Assembly (NCBI GenBank): GCA_036012155.1
Contig: DASCOT010000115.1
Span: 1 to 25,860 of the forward strand
Direction: 5' to 3'
From: DASCOT01 sp036012155
GTDB lineage: Bacteria; Acidobacteriota; UBA890; WLXD01
DNA length: 25,860 nt
Positions 8,610 through 16,789 of this stretch are shown one piece after another. The translations under genes and the position numbers were made by a program. Under the pieces are notes generated by a model. It searched no databases. It saw only the letters and a program-made list of their open reading frames with translations, and was not told where the DNA came from. How positions within the stretch are numbered: position 1 is the stretch's first letter; each line of letters opens with the position of its first letter.

Positions 8610-10631
8610 CTAGGTCGTCGGTGGGCGTCGACGCCGGCGACTACGCCGAGGACGTCGATCGGTGTCGGTGGTCTGCTTGGGTGTCGGCAGCGGCACCACT
8701 TTGGCGAGCTCGGGGAACGGCTCTTCCTTGTTGGGTATGGCCATCGCGTTGACGAAATGATGCTGGAAGCGGTCGGCCACAGCGGTCTCGACTTTCTCGA
8801 TGCGGCGCACCCAGGTCTCGATCTCGGTGCGGGCGCTGGCGTCTAGCAGCGCGATACGTGCGCCGGAACCCGCTGCGTTGCCGGCCGCCGAGACCTGGCT
8901 CAAGTCGCAGTCGGGGATCATGCCGAGCACCATCGCGTACTTCACGTCGATCAGGCTGCCGAATGCACCGGCCAGCCGGATTCGATCGACCTTGTCCACG
9001 CCAAGGCGCTCCATCAACAAGCGGGCACCAGCGTAGAGTGCGCCCTTGGCGAGCTGAACGGCGCGCACGTCGTTCTGGACGATGCCGATCCGGGGCTCGC
9101 CTTCATGCAAAAGGTAGGAATGGGTGCGGCCGTCCGGCACGATCCGGGGGCTGCGCCCGGCGAGACTTCCATCGATCGCACCGTCCTCGTCGAGGATGCC
9201 AGCCAGGTACATCTCGGCGATCACTTCGATGATCCCGGAGCCGCATACGCCGGTGATCCCGGTTGCACGCGTCTGTTCACCGAATTCGGGCTCGTTCGAC
9301 CAGAGCTCACAGCCGATGACCTTGAACCGCGGTTCCAAGGTGTCGTGATCGATACGCACCCGCTCGATCGCGCCTGGCGCAGCACGCTGTCCACAGCTTA
9401 TTTGCGCCCCCTCGAAAGCCGGACCGGTGGGGCTCGAAGCGGCCACCAGGCGCTCTCGGTTCCCGAGCACGAGCTCGGCGTTCGTACCCACGTCGACCAG
9501 CAAGGTAATCGCCTCGTCGCGGTACGGAGCCTCGGCCAGCAGCATGCCGGCAGTATCGGCGCCGACGTGCCCTGCGATGCACGGCAAAAGGTACGCTCGG
9601 GCTCCCGGGTGAACTCCGAGATCGAGCTGTCGCGCCGGCAGGGTAGTGGCGCGCTCGGTGGCCAACGCAAACGGCGCAGTCCCCAGCGGTGTTGGATCGA
9701 TGCCGAGCAACAGATGGTGCATCACCGGATTGCCCACCAGCGTGACTTCAAGCACGTCGGTGGGTGACACTCCCGCCGCGCCGCATACGTCTGTGGCAAG
9801 TGTGGCGATCGCATCGCGAACCACGGCGGTTAGCTGTTGGTCGCCGCCGGGGTTCATCATCACGTACGAGACCCGGCTCATCAGATCCTCGCCGAAGCGG
9901 ATCTGTGGGTTCATGAGCCCGGCGCTAGCGGCGACCTTGCCGGTGGAGAGATCACAGAGATGTGCGGCAATGGTGGTCGAGCCGACATCTACGGCCATGC
10001 CATAGGCGGTGTTGATGAATCCCGGCCAGATGCCGACGATCTCGTCGCCTCCGCGGACGGCGACGGTCACCGACCACTCGCCGCCACGAAGCGCCGGCTG
10101 GAGTCGGCGCAAGGCGGTCGGATCGCATGTCAGATCGGCCAACTCCCACTCGCGTTCCAGCGCCACGTAGAGTCGCTCGAGGTCCGCCACCGGGTCGTCC
10201 ATGTCGGGCTCTGCAACGGCCACGAAGTGCAACCGGACCACCGGATCAAGGTCGATATCACGCGCGTCGAGCTCCTTGCGCACGACCTGGTGGTGTACCT
10301 GGCTGGTCGCCGGTACGTCGATGACCACATCGCCGCGCAGCCGTGTGTGGCAGCTCAACCTACGGTCCTGTGCTAACCCGCTCTTTTCGGCATAGCGTTG
10401 CTCAGGCTCAGATAGCGGCGTTAGGTGATCGGCCTGGGAGCTGATTCCGTGCTTGGCGAACTCGCCCTCGCTCAGCGTCACCTGGCAACGGCCACAGATA
10501 CCACGTCCTCCGCACACGGAGTCCACATCAACTCCGAGCTGCCGGGCGGCGGTGAGCACCGGCGTATCGAGGGCGAATCGCCCACGCTTCCCGGAGGGGG
10601 TGAAGACGATCAGTGCTTCGGGTTGAGCCAC
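8610..10631 (-). CDS. RACE-type corrinoid reductive activator ([2Fe-2S] + ASKHA/DUF4445)
   Basis: About 673 aa. The N-terminal ferredoxin-like domain has Cys40, Cys46, Cys49 (CGGRGICGRC) and Cys94 as [2Fe-2S] ligands. A linker and then an ASKHA ATPase core follow, with VDVGSTTIAAHL and LLVDVGTNAELVLG as the phosphate loops and SPTGPAFEGAQIS between them. Such proteins use ATP and a low-potential electron to reduce inactive cob(II)alamin to cob(I)alamin in corrinoid methyltransferase systems. An in-frame ATG exists at 10754, but that extension overlaps the upstream methyltransferase by 116 bases; the family normally starts a few residues before VFTPSGKRG, so I prefer GTG at 10631, 7 bases after the upstream stop (GTG at 10658 is possible). 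The last 15 residues are DRRPRRSRRRRRPPTT-like, a basic tail outside the fold. Stop is TAG. Confidence 0.88.
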   Translation of the reverse strand: MAQPEALIVFTPSGKRGRFALDTPVLTAARQLGVDVDSVCGGRGICGRCQVTLSEGEFAKHGISSQADHLTPLSEPEQRYAEKSGLAQDRRLSCHTRLRGDVVIDVPATSQVHHQVVRKELDARDIDLDPVVRLHFVAVAEPDMDDPVADLERLYVALEREWELADLTCDPTALRRLQPALRGGEWSVTVAVRGGDEIVGIWPGFINTAYGMAVDVGSTTIAAHLCDLSTGKVAASAGLMNPQIRFGEDLMSRVSYVMMNPGGDQQLTAVVRDAIATLATDVCGAAGVSPTDVLEVTLVGNPVMHHLLLGIDPTPLGTAPFALATERATTLPARQLDLGVHPGARAYLLPCIAGHVGADTAGMLLAEAPYRDEAITLLVDVGTNAELVLGNRERLVAASSPTGPAFEGAQISCGQRAAPGAIERVRIDHDTLEPRFKVIGCELWSNEPEFGEQTRATGITGVCGSGIIEVIAEMYLAGILDEDGAIDGSLAGRSPRIVPDGRTHSYLLHEGEPRIGIVQNDVRAVQLAKGALYAGARLLMERLGVDKVDRIRLAGAFGSLIDVKYAMVLGMIPDCDLSQVSAAGNAAGSGARIALLDASARTEIETWVRRIEKVETAVADRFQHHFVNAMAIPNKEEPFPELAKVVPLPTPKQTTDTDRRPRRSRRRRRPPTT

Positions 10632-10638
10632 CTGTGGC

Positions 10639-11538
10639 TCACGGACGCCGCCGCGCACGTCGGCCGCGGCGCTGACGTTCCTTGCCGGCCTCCGGCGCCT
10701 CGCGGTAAGCGGCGAGCCAACGACCGCACTCCGGATCATGACCGGCGATAACATCGGCGCCGCGCGCCGCCTGCATGATGCCGCTGTCGAGTGGATCGGT
10801 GATGGCGGAGGTGAGGCCGGCGCCGATAGCGCTGGCGACGAAGGCGGCGTTCATCCCATGTCGATTCGGTAGGCCGAAGCTGAAGTTCGAGGCGCCGCAC
10901 GTGGTGTTGACCTTGAGCTCGGAACGTAGCCGCCGAACGAGCTCGAGTACCTGGCGCCCGGCGTCGTTGATCGCGCCTACCGGCATGACGAGGGGGTCGA
11001 CGACCACGTCGCTCGCCGGGATGCCGTGATCGGCAGCGCGCTCGACGATCTTCTTGGCGACCTCGAAACGCACGTTGATGTCCTGGGAGATGCCGGTGTC
11101 GTCGTTGGAGATCGCGACGACCGCGGCGCCATACTTCTTGACCAGCGGCAGCACGGTCTCGAGGCGCTCTTCTTCGCCAGTTACCGAGTTGAGTAGCGGC
11201 TTGCCTTGATAGACAGCGAGGCCGGCCTCTAGCGCCGCGACCACCGAGGAATCGATCGACAGCGGTACGTCGGTCACCGCCTGCACGAGCTCGATACAGC
11301 GTGCCAGGATCGCGGGCTCGTCAGCCAGCGGAATGCCGGCGTTGACGTCAAGCATGGTCGCACCCGCGGCAACCTGAGCCACGGCGTCGGCCTCGACCCG
11401 ACTGTAGTCGCCTGTCTTCATCTCGGCGGAGAGAAGCTTGCGGCCGGTCGGGTTGATGCGTTCGCCGATGACCACGAACGGTCGGTTGAATCCGATCGTG
11501 ACCTCTCGCGTGGCGGAGCTGAGTACCGTATCGGTCAC
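10639..11538 (-). CDS. DHPS-fold methylcorrinoid:tetrahydrofolate methyltransferase
   Basis: About 299 aa. A pterin-binding TIM barrel is clear: GERINPTGR at the start, DVNAG, SIDSS, NSVTGEE, ISNDDTG, VDPLVMP and TCGASNFSFGLPNR. This is the MtgA/MtqA/AcsE/MetH-like methyltransferase group rather than dihydropteroate synthase itself, judged by SVTGE and SNFSFGLP and by the neighbours. It would take the methyl group from the corrinoid protein and give methyl-tetrahydrofolate. GTG at 11538 overlaps the upstream TGA as GTGA, a translationally coupled junction; a longer in-frame ATG at 11685 would add an unstructured Arg/Gly-rich leader inside the upstream gene and is rejected. After the barrel, the protein ends in GKERQRRGRRARRRP, a basic tail like those of RACE and MttB here. 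Confidence 0.88.
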   Translation of the reverse strand: MTDTVLSSATREVTIGFNRPFVVIGERINPTGRKLLSAEMKTGDYSRVEADAVAQVAAGATMLDVNAGIPLADEPAILARCIELVQAVTDVPLSIDSSVVAALEAGLAVYQGKPLLNSVTGEEERLETVLPLVKKYGAAVVAISNDDTGISQDINVRFEVAKKIVERAADHGIPASDVVVDPLVMPVGAINDAGRQVLELVRRLRSELKVNTTCGASNFSFGLPNRHGMNAAFVASAIGAGLTSAITDPLDSGIMQAARGADVIAGHDPECGRWLAAYREAPEAGKERQRRGRRARRRP

Positions 11539-11849
11539 TGGGATGGCTCGTCGGTTGGCGCCAGGCCGTTGGCGCGGACTATGGTGCGTAGCGCGCTTTC
11601 CGAGAACTCGTTTTCGAGTCGTTCGGCCTCCGCGGCCACCACCTCCTCGAGGTTGCCGGAGCACGCTTGACGGTCGCGGCGCCAATCGGCGAGGTACTCG
11701 TCGCTGCCGCCGCGACCGGCGCGCATGGCCGCGCTGTCGATGGCTCGCGAGAACCTCGCCGACAGCTCGACCTTGACGCGGGTTCGGCCGCTGCGGCCGA
11801 TCACTTGGGCTGGAATGTCGCGCCAGTAGATCGTGATCAGTTGTGCCAC
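11535..11849 (-). CDS. Small Virulence_fact-domain (PF13769-like) protein
   Basis: About 104 aa, starting at GTG 11849 with AAGGGGAC about 6 bases before it. An in-frame ATG at 11960 gives a longer but non-conserved arginine-rich leader. The sequence AQLITIYWRDIPAQVIGR followed by VELSARFSRAIDSAAMRAG and SDEYLADWRR matches the small family named Virulence factor in Pfam, from memory. The name has no mechanistic basis that I know. In this window it is translationally coupled (GTGA) to the DHPS-fold methyltransferase and sits directly downstream of the corrinoid protein, so it is more likely an accessory of corrinoid methyl transfer than a virulence protein. No metal-binding motif, signal peptide or membrane segment is seen; it contains a short strand-rich start and a helical second half. 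Confidence 0.72.
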   Translation of the reverse strand: MAQLITIYWRDIPAQVIGRSGRTRVKVELSARFSRAIDSAAMRAGRGGSDEYLADWRRDRQACSGNLEEVVAAEAERLENEFSESALRTIVRANGLAPTDEPSQ

Positions 11850-12007
11850 GCGACGTCCCCTTCGGCCGCGAGGAGCCCGGGCGGCGGGCACCAGAGATCG
11901 ATATGCGACCAGCCGTCCATCCGATTCAGCGCCGTGATCTCGGTAGTGAGAGCTCCGCAAGCCGGGTTGAGCACGCGTGCCGGCACGGTTGTCCTCGCCC
12001 GCCCCGG

Positions 12008-12706
12008 TCAGGAGGCGCGGCGCTCCGCTACGAGTCGCTTGGCAACTTCAACGGCCGTAGCGGCATCGCGGCAATACGCGTCGGCACCGATGGCCTGGCC
12101 GAACTCCTCGTTGAGTGGTGCCCCACCCACCATGACGATGAACTGATCGCGCAGCCCCTGCTCCTTGAGCGTGTCGATGACCACCTTCATATAGGGCATC
12201 GTCGTGGTGAGGAGCGCCGACATGCCGAGGATGTCCGGACGGTGTTCCGTCAGCGCTCCGATGTACGAGTCGGCGTCGGTGTTGATGCCAAGGTCGATGA
12301 CCTCGAACCCGGCACCTTCCATCATCATGCCGACGAGGTTCTTGCCGATGTCGTGGATGTCACCTTTGACGGTGCCGATAACCATCTTTCCGACCGGTTC
12401 GGCGCCCGTCTGGGAGAGTATCGGCTGAAGGATAGCCATCCCTGCCTTCATGGCGTTGGCGGCCATCAACACCTCGGGCACGAAGAGAATCCCGTCGCGG
12501 AAATCCGCACCGACGACGTTCATGGCGCTGACTAGCGAATCGTCGAGCACCTTCTTCGCATCCCAACCCCGATCGAGCAGGATGGTAGTGGCCTCGCCGA
12601 TCTCTTCAGCCAGTCCATCGTAGAGATCGTCGTGCATCTGGTCGACGAGCTCGTCGGTGGCGAGCTCGCTCAGGACCAGATCTTCGCTATTGTGTTCGGT
12701 GGACAT
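12008..12706 (-). CDS. Corrinoid (B12-binding) methyl-carrier protein, MtaC/MttC type
   Basis: About 232 aa. Residues 10-100 form the four-helix B12-binding cap (DDLYDGLAEEIGEA, then FVPEVLMAANAMKAGM), and the rest is the Rossmann-like cobalamin domain with DIHDIG (His118 as lower cobalt ligand), GMSALLTTT (the S.L motif) and VGGAP. This is the methyl carrier between an MttB-type enzyme and the DHPS-fold methyltransferase. Two starts exist: GTG at 12718 and ATG at 12706; GGAG 6-7 bases before the ATG favours 12706. It is 127 bases downstream of the ATP-grasp gene and 158 bases upstream of the Virulence_fact gene, all on the same strand. The stretch 11850-12007 shows no further gene. Confidence 0.92.
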   Translation of the reverse strand: MSTEHNSEDLVLSELATDELVDQMHDDLYDGLAEEIGEATTILLDRGWDAKKVLDDSLVSAMNVVGADFRDGILFVPEVLMAANAMKAGMAILQPILSQTGAEPVGKMVIGTVKGDIHDIGKNLVGMMMEGAGFEVIDLGINTDADSYIGALTEHRPDILGMSALLTTTMPYMKVVIDTLKEQGLRDQFIVMVGGAPLNEEFGQAIGADAYCRDAATAVEVAKRLVAERRAS

Positions 12707-12742
12707 CTCAGGCTCCACGGGGCCGGGACGGCTAGCGGCGAA

Positions 12743-12748
12743 ATTCTA
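12743..12748 (-). promoter_or_regulatory. Possible -10 element for the corrinoid sub-operon
   Basis: On the minus strand TAGAAT occurs 36 bases before the corrinoid-protein ATG, in the 127-base gap after the ATP-grasp gene. It is a good -10 hexamer, but no convincing -35 lies 16-18 bases upstream. It could allow the corrinoid genes to be expressed apart from the Mo-enzyme genes. Confidence 0.22.
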
Positions 12749-12833
12749 GCACCGCAGCGTCGGGCGCGCGGCCCAGTCGAGCGGCCCGCAGGACGGCTGG
12801 CTCGCTGGATTCGATCATCTCGGCGCCCCCCCT

Positions 12834-14390
12834 TTAGGCGTCGCCGGCAACACCCTGATCGGCGCGGGCCTGCCGCGCCGTTTCGAGCAGCACCTCTTCC
12901 GCCTGTTTGTACAGCGCTTCGGCGTCGTCGGCGGAATCGCCCACGGCCGTCAAGCCGAAGCGGCCACAGTCGCCCAAGCAGGCCAGCATGTGCAGCACGA
13001 TGCCACGTTGCCGCGTGTGATCGAAGTGGATCCCGTGCGCCACCATGACGTCGAACAGGTCATCGATCTCGAGCACCCGGTAGTCGACCGACTCCATGTG
13101 ATCGCTTGCGACAAGGAACTTAGGTTGCCCTGCCCGAGTACGGAACACGTTGGATTCCCAGTCGTATTCGCCGTCGGTCAGGAACTGCAGCGTCAGGAAA
13201 GGATGGGTCGTGCCTCCCTTACGCAGGTTCACCTCGATGGCCCACGCCTTCCAATCGCCGTCCTGTTTGGCGGTGAGGAAATCGACTGCGAAGCGTCCGA
13301 TGACCCCTTCGTCTGCAATCAGCTGGCCAATCTTCAGTGCCTCCCGAGCAATCATCGACGCATAGGCGTCATTGGCCGGGAACCGCGCACCGAGGAAGCT
13401 GAGCCCGGTGGGACCTCCGAGGAGCTGATCGTGTGTCGATAACAGCTGCACCTCGCGGAGCGGGGTGATGCGTAGCTGCACGCTCGGGCTCAGCACGCCA
13501 TCCGCCACGATGCGCTCCTCGACAATGCCGCCGACTCGGGCGAACTTGGCGAGATAGTCATCGGCTGACAGGCCCACCATCTCGGTGGTCATCTCCTGGA
13601 TCCGGCGCTCGATGTCGGCCGGGTCGGTCCCGATGCCTGAGAGGTCGATCTGAGCATTGCCCTCGCCGGATACCGATGCCTCCAGCTTGACAATCGCTGC
13701 CGGGCACTCGCGATCTGCCGTCTTGAGCTCGACGATCGCGCCGACGATGTCCTCTAGGGATCGGAGGTGTTCGAACCCCATGGGGCAGGGGACCTCGGCC
13801 TGCTTGAACAGCTGCCGCCCGCCGCTCTTGGATCCGAGGTGCTCGTGGCGCGGATCGTTTCCGTACATCGGAATTCCGAGTCGGAGCGCCAAGTCGCGCT
13901 CTGCCCACGTGGTGTTGAACGGCACCAGATGGGCGCGCTGCGGGTCGACTACGAGATGCTTGATGCGTTCGATCAATCTCGGACGCTGAAGCACCTTGTG
14001 GGTAAGTGGAATCGGATCGGCGTCCCCCACGGAAAGCATGGACAGACGGGCCCGTGCGTGGCTCGGTATCAGGCCGGGCAGCAGGGCGAGGTAGTAGTCG
14101 ATCACCGTTTCGGAGACAGGCTGGCCGGTTACGTAGACCATGCGCGCACGAGGCTGCCGCAGCAGCAACAGTAAGAAGAGCAGCCGTTCCTCATACGCCT
14201 GCATCTCGGAGGGTCGCAGGGCGAAATCGACCGAGACCGACGGCACGACGACGATCGTCTGCTCTTCCTGGGAAAGGTGCGAAATGGACTTCCACAGCGG
14301 AACGAGCGATTCCTGGAGCGCGTCGAAGCGTTCCTGGAGCGTTTCCTCAGGTAGGTCCAGCCGCGGTACGGGCAGCTCCCGGTGAGCCAT
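12834..14390 (-). CDS. PGM1-like ATP-grasp peptide ligase
   Basis: A 518-aa protein recognised as similar to the pheganomycin peptide ligase PGM1 group. Landmarks are NTTWAERDLALRLGIPMYG (159-177), the GSKSGGRQLF block (186-195), VKLEASVSGEGNA (234-246; Lys235 and the Gly/Ser loop should contact ATP) and the metal-binding IEVNLRKGGTTHPF (385-398; Glu386 and Asn388). The last approx. 110 residues match the C-terminal domain of that group. PGM1 joins a nonproteinogenic amino acid to a peptide using ATP; distant homologues of unknown role occur in many bacteria. Here it is placed between an exported Mo-hydroxylase and a corrinoid system, 14 bases after a small unknown gene, which suggests it ligates, or activates as an acyl phosphate, a carboxylate of the same pathway (inference). 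Stop is TAA. Confidence 0.8.
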   Translation of the reverse strand: MAHRELPVPRLDLPEETLQERFDALQESLVPLWKSISHLSQEEQTIVVVPSVSVDFALRPSEMQAYEERLLFLLLLLRQPRARMVYVTGQPVSETVIDYYLALLPGLIPSHARARLSMLSVGDADPIPLTHKVLQRPRLIERIKHLVVDPQRAHLVPFNTTWAERDLALRLGIPMYGNDPRHEHLGSKSGGRQLFKQAEVPCPMGFEHLRSLEDIVGAIVELKTADRECPAAIVKLEASVSGEGNAQIDLSGIGTDPADIERRIQEMTTEMVGLSADDYLAKFARVGGIVEERIVADGVLSPSVQLRITPLREVQLLSTHDQLLGGPTGLSFLGARFPANDAYASMIAREALKIGQLIADEGVIGRFAVDFLTAKQDGDWKAWAIEVNLRKGGTTHPFLTLQFLTDGEYDWESNVFRTRAGQPKFLVASDHMESVDYRVLEIDDLFDVMVAHGIHFDHTRQRGIVLHMLACLGDCGRFGLTAVGDSADDAEALYKQAEEVLLETARQARADQGVAGDA

Positions 14391-14404
14391 CGGCGGATAC
14401 CCTG

Positions 14405-14800
14405 CTACTCGGCGCTCAGCTTCAGCAGCTCGTCGAGGAGAAACAGATCGGTGAGCATGGCACGCAGATGGATCGATGCGTTGAGGTTGTCGACCAACTG
14501 TGAGCTGATGGTCTGCTGTGATAGCACTAGTTGAATGGCCGCGCGGCTACTGCGTGCGTCGCTCTCGAGCACCGTCATGAAGTCGGCGTAGGCCTCTGTT
14601 GCCGTGTCATTGGCGCTCGGCGCGTGGGCGGCCGCGACCCCGGGCAGCGCGGTGAGCGCGGTCACCGAGCGTTGCAGGAACTCACGCAGCTGGCCACCGG
14701 ACTTGCTTCCCTGGTCACCCTCGAGCCCCTGCGCCGCATAGGCGAGCATGAACTCGTAGCTTTCCTCGAGCGTATCAATGTGTCGCTGCAGGTCGTTCAT
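14405..14800 (-). CDS. Unknown 131-aa helical protein
   Basis: Not recognised. It appears all-helical, with leucine-rich amphipathic stretches (LQRHIDTLEESYEFMLAYAA; SSQLVDNLNASIHLRAMLTD) and one Ala/Pro-rich linker in the middle. There is no signal peptide, membrane span, cysteine or histidine cluster. The codon pattern and strand match the flanking genes, the stop (TAG) is 14 bases before the ATP-grasp start, and the gene is 105 bases after the cytochrome b gene. Tight linkage suggests a partner or adaptor of the PGM1-like ligase. It shares the string GSKSGG with the ligase, probably by chance. The start at 14800 has only a weak ribosome-binding site. Confidence 0.7.
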   Translation of the reverse strand: MNDLQRHIDTLEESYEFMLAYAAQGLEGDQGSKSGGQLREFLQRSVTALTALPGVAAAHAPSANDTATEAYADFMTVLESDARSSRAAIQLVLSQQTISSQLVDNLNASIHLRAMLTDLFLLDELLKLSAE

Positions 14801-14905
14801 CGGCGGGACTCGGTGTCTGGCGTCGGGATCAGCGCCGCAAGTGGGTGCCGGTTGGCAGAACGATAGTACCGGAATCCCACCTGTGTTCGTGGTCGGCCAA
14901 CGAGC

Positions 14906-15760
14906 TCACGCCGAGTCGGTATCGCCGCCGGGCTCCGGCCCGCTAATGCTCCAACGCGCCGGATCGTGATGCTCGAGATACTCGTCGCGGCCGATCCAGC
15001 CCCGGACCATGGATCTCGTCATCCAGCGCTTCTCAGGAAGCACGGCGAAGTACACGTGCGAGATGACCAGCGTCACCAGCCCCACCGAGCCAAGACCATG
15101 AAGGACGTACACCCAGCCCCAGGTCTGCTCGGCAAACATGTACGGGTTTCGCGCCAAGAACGGCGTTTCGACGCGGAACATCATGAGCACCCCGGTGCCG
15201 ATTGCCGCTACCGTTGTCAGCACCACGGCGTGGTGGTACAGGCGGTTGGGAAGCGGGTACTTCGGATTCTTGGCAGGCTGCTCGGTCGGTCGGCCCAGGG
15301 CCCGGCGGATTCTACGCCGGACGTCCTCGACGTCGGTGCTCTCGAATCCCACCGAACGCAGGGTGCCGCGTGCCGAGGCATGCACGATGTGAAACAGCAC
15401 ACAGGCGATGAGCGCCAACCCGGCGACCCAGTGGATCGTTACCCACGCGAACTGGATGCCGACAACCGGCGCAAACCCGGTGACAAGCAGCACGAGCATG
15501 GAAACCGCCATCAACCAGTGGAAGCACCGCGATGCCGAGGAGTGGCGCATCACCTGCTCGGGCACACTCGCTGTCGCGCTGGATTGGTCTGCTGCCGCGG
15601 CGGCTGACGCTTTGATCCTTGGCCCGAGGGTCGTGCGGAAAACCAGGTGTGCCACGACGAACACCACGCCGGCGGAGAGGGCGATCCAGAATAGGCTCCA
15701 GGAGATGCGAACGAGGATTTCCTGGCCCCACGGGTTCTGCTCCCACTGCAGCAAGTCCAT
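14906..15760 (-). CDS. Membrane cytochrome b of the formate-dehydrogenase gamma (FdnI) type
   Basis: A 284-aa di-heme cytochrome b561-like protein with about five membrane segments (roughly 20-42, 82-98, 107-127, 176-196, 216-240). Candidate heme ligands are His81, His110, His124, His177, His221 and His235, in the arrangement seen in Ni/Fe-hydrogenase and formate-dehydrogenase cytochrome b subunits. The C-terminal RSMVRGWIGRDEYLEHHDP recalls the cytoplasmic tail of FDH gamma proteins. It follows the FAD subunit of the Mo-hydroxylase by 11 bases, with a GAGGG next to the stop acting as ribosome-binding site. Its role is therefore most likely to accept electrons from the exported Mo-enzyme and reduce quinone (inference). 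A 25-residue Ala/Ser-rich loop after the first helix is not conserved in the families I know. Confidence 0.85.
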   Translation of the reverse strand: MDLLQWEQNPWGQEILVRISWSLFWIALSAGVVFVVAHLVFRTTLGPRIKASAAAAADQSSATASVPEQVMRHSSASRCFHWLMAVSMLVLLVTGFAPVVGIQFAWVTIHWVAGLALIACVLFHIVHASARGTLRSVGFESTDVEDVRRRIRRALGRPTEQPAKNPKYPLPNRLYHHAVVLTTVAAIGTGVLMMFRVETPFLARNPYMFAEQTWGWVYVLHGLGSVGLVTLVISHVYFAVLPEKRWMTRSMVRGWIGRDEYLEHHDPARWSISGPEPGGDTDSA

Positions 15761-15771
15761 CGGCGTCGCCC

Positions 15772-16773
15772 TCAGGCCTGCGCGTCGCGGATAGCCCGCT
15801 TCACGAGATTCTTCATCAGCGGGATCTTGTAGCGGTTGTGCACCAGCGGACGCGCGCCTTGCACGGCGACTTCGCCCGCCGCTTCGGCGAGCTCCTCGCT
15901 AACCCGCTCGCCGCGAATCTGTTCCTCGACGTTGGTGAGCCTCATGGGCACACACGACACGGCGTTCACCACGACGCGTGCTCGCTGGATGACGCCGTCA
16001 CTGACCTCCATCGCTGAAGCGATGTTGACCAATGGAAAATCCCATGCCTGTCGATCACGGGCCTTCTCGAAGTAGAACCGAGCACCGGCCCAGGTGGCCG
16101 GGATGCGGATGCTGGTCAGCAGATCGCTCGGCTCCAACACGGTCATCCGGGTGATGTCGGCGCCGGGCCCGATGAAGAAGTCCTCGGCGTCGACGAGGCG
16201 CTCGCCCGACGTACTGTTGATCACCATCTTGGCGTCGAGGGCGACCAGCGCCGGGGCCGTATCGGACGGGCTCACGGCGACGCATCGGTCAGCCCCGAAC
16301 AACGCGTGCTCGCGGTTGATGGACGTCGGCGTGTCGGCATAGCAGATGTTGCCGTCAGCTCGATAGCATGGCCAGCCGCCACGGTAGTACCAGCACCGCG
16401 CGTCTTGCGCTAGGTTGCCGCCGAGCGTTCCCTGGTTGCGGATCTGCGGCGTTGCCACCACGCCTGCTGCCGTGGCAAGCAGGCCGAAGCCGGTGGTGAC
16501 CGCGTCGTCGGCAATGACCTCGGTGAGCGTTGTCATTGCGCCGATCTCGATGCCGTCGTCGGTCGTGCGAACGCCGCGAAGCTCCGAGATCGATCCGAGA
16601 TCGACGACGACCGCCGGGCGTCGGATGCGCTCCTTGAGCCATTCAAAGGTGTCGAGGCCGCCCCCCATGGTCCAGGCATCGGACCCGTATCGATCCAACA
16701 GGGCGACCGCGTCGCCTACCGAACCCGGTTGAAAGAGGTCGAAAGTCGGCATCATGTCGCGAATCATCGCCAT
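15772..16773 (-). CDS. FAD-binding subunit of a xanthine-dehydrogenase-family enzyme, with four-Cys insert
   Basis: A 333-aa CoxM/HcrB-type flavoprotein. FAD contacts are in TMGGGLDTFEW (35-45) and ATPQIRNQGTLGGNLAQ (107-123); the CO-dehydrogenase-flavoprotein C-terminal domain follows from about 210. After GGNLAQDAR a loop contains Cys127, Cys136, Cys144 and Cys164. A loop at this place with four cysteines binds an extra [4Fe-4S] cluster in the beta subunit of 4-hydroxybenzoyl-CoA reductase; the C-W-Y-Y start and the final RC.AVSPSDTAPAL agree with that subfamily. The subunit passes electrons from the [2Fe-2S] subunit via FAD. GGAGGAAGAG 7 bases before the first ATG supports the start at 16773. 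It lies 16 bases after the Mo subunit and 11 before the cytochrome b. Confidence 0.9.
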   Translation of the reverse strand: MAMIRDMMPTFDLFQPGSVGDAVALLDRYGSDAWTMGGGLDTFEWLKERIRRPAVVVDLGSISELRGVRTTDDGIEIGAMTTLTEVIADDAVTTGFGLLATAAGVVATPQIRNQGTLGGNLAQDARCWYYRGGWPCYRADGNICYADTPTSINREHALFGADRCVAVSPSDTAPALVALDAKMVINSTSGERLVDAEDFFIGPGADITRMTVLEPSDLLTSIRIPATWAGARFYFEKARDRQAWDFPLVNIASAMEVSDGVIQRARVVVNAVSCVPMRLTNVEEQIRGERVSEELAEAAGEVAVQGARPLVHNRYKIPLMKNLVKRAIRDAQA

Positions 16774-16789
16774 CGTCTCTTCCTCCGTC

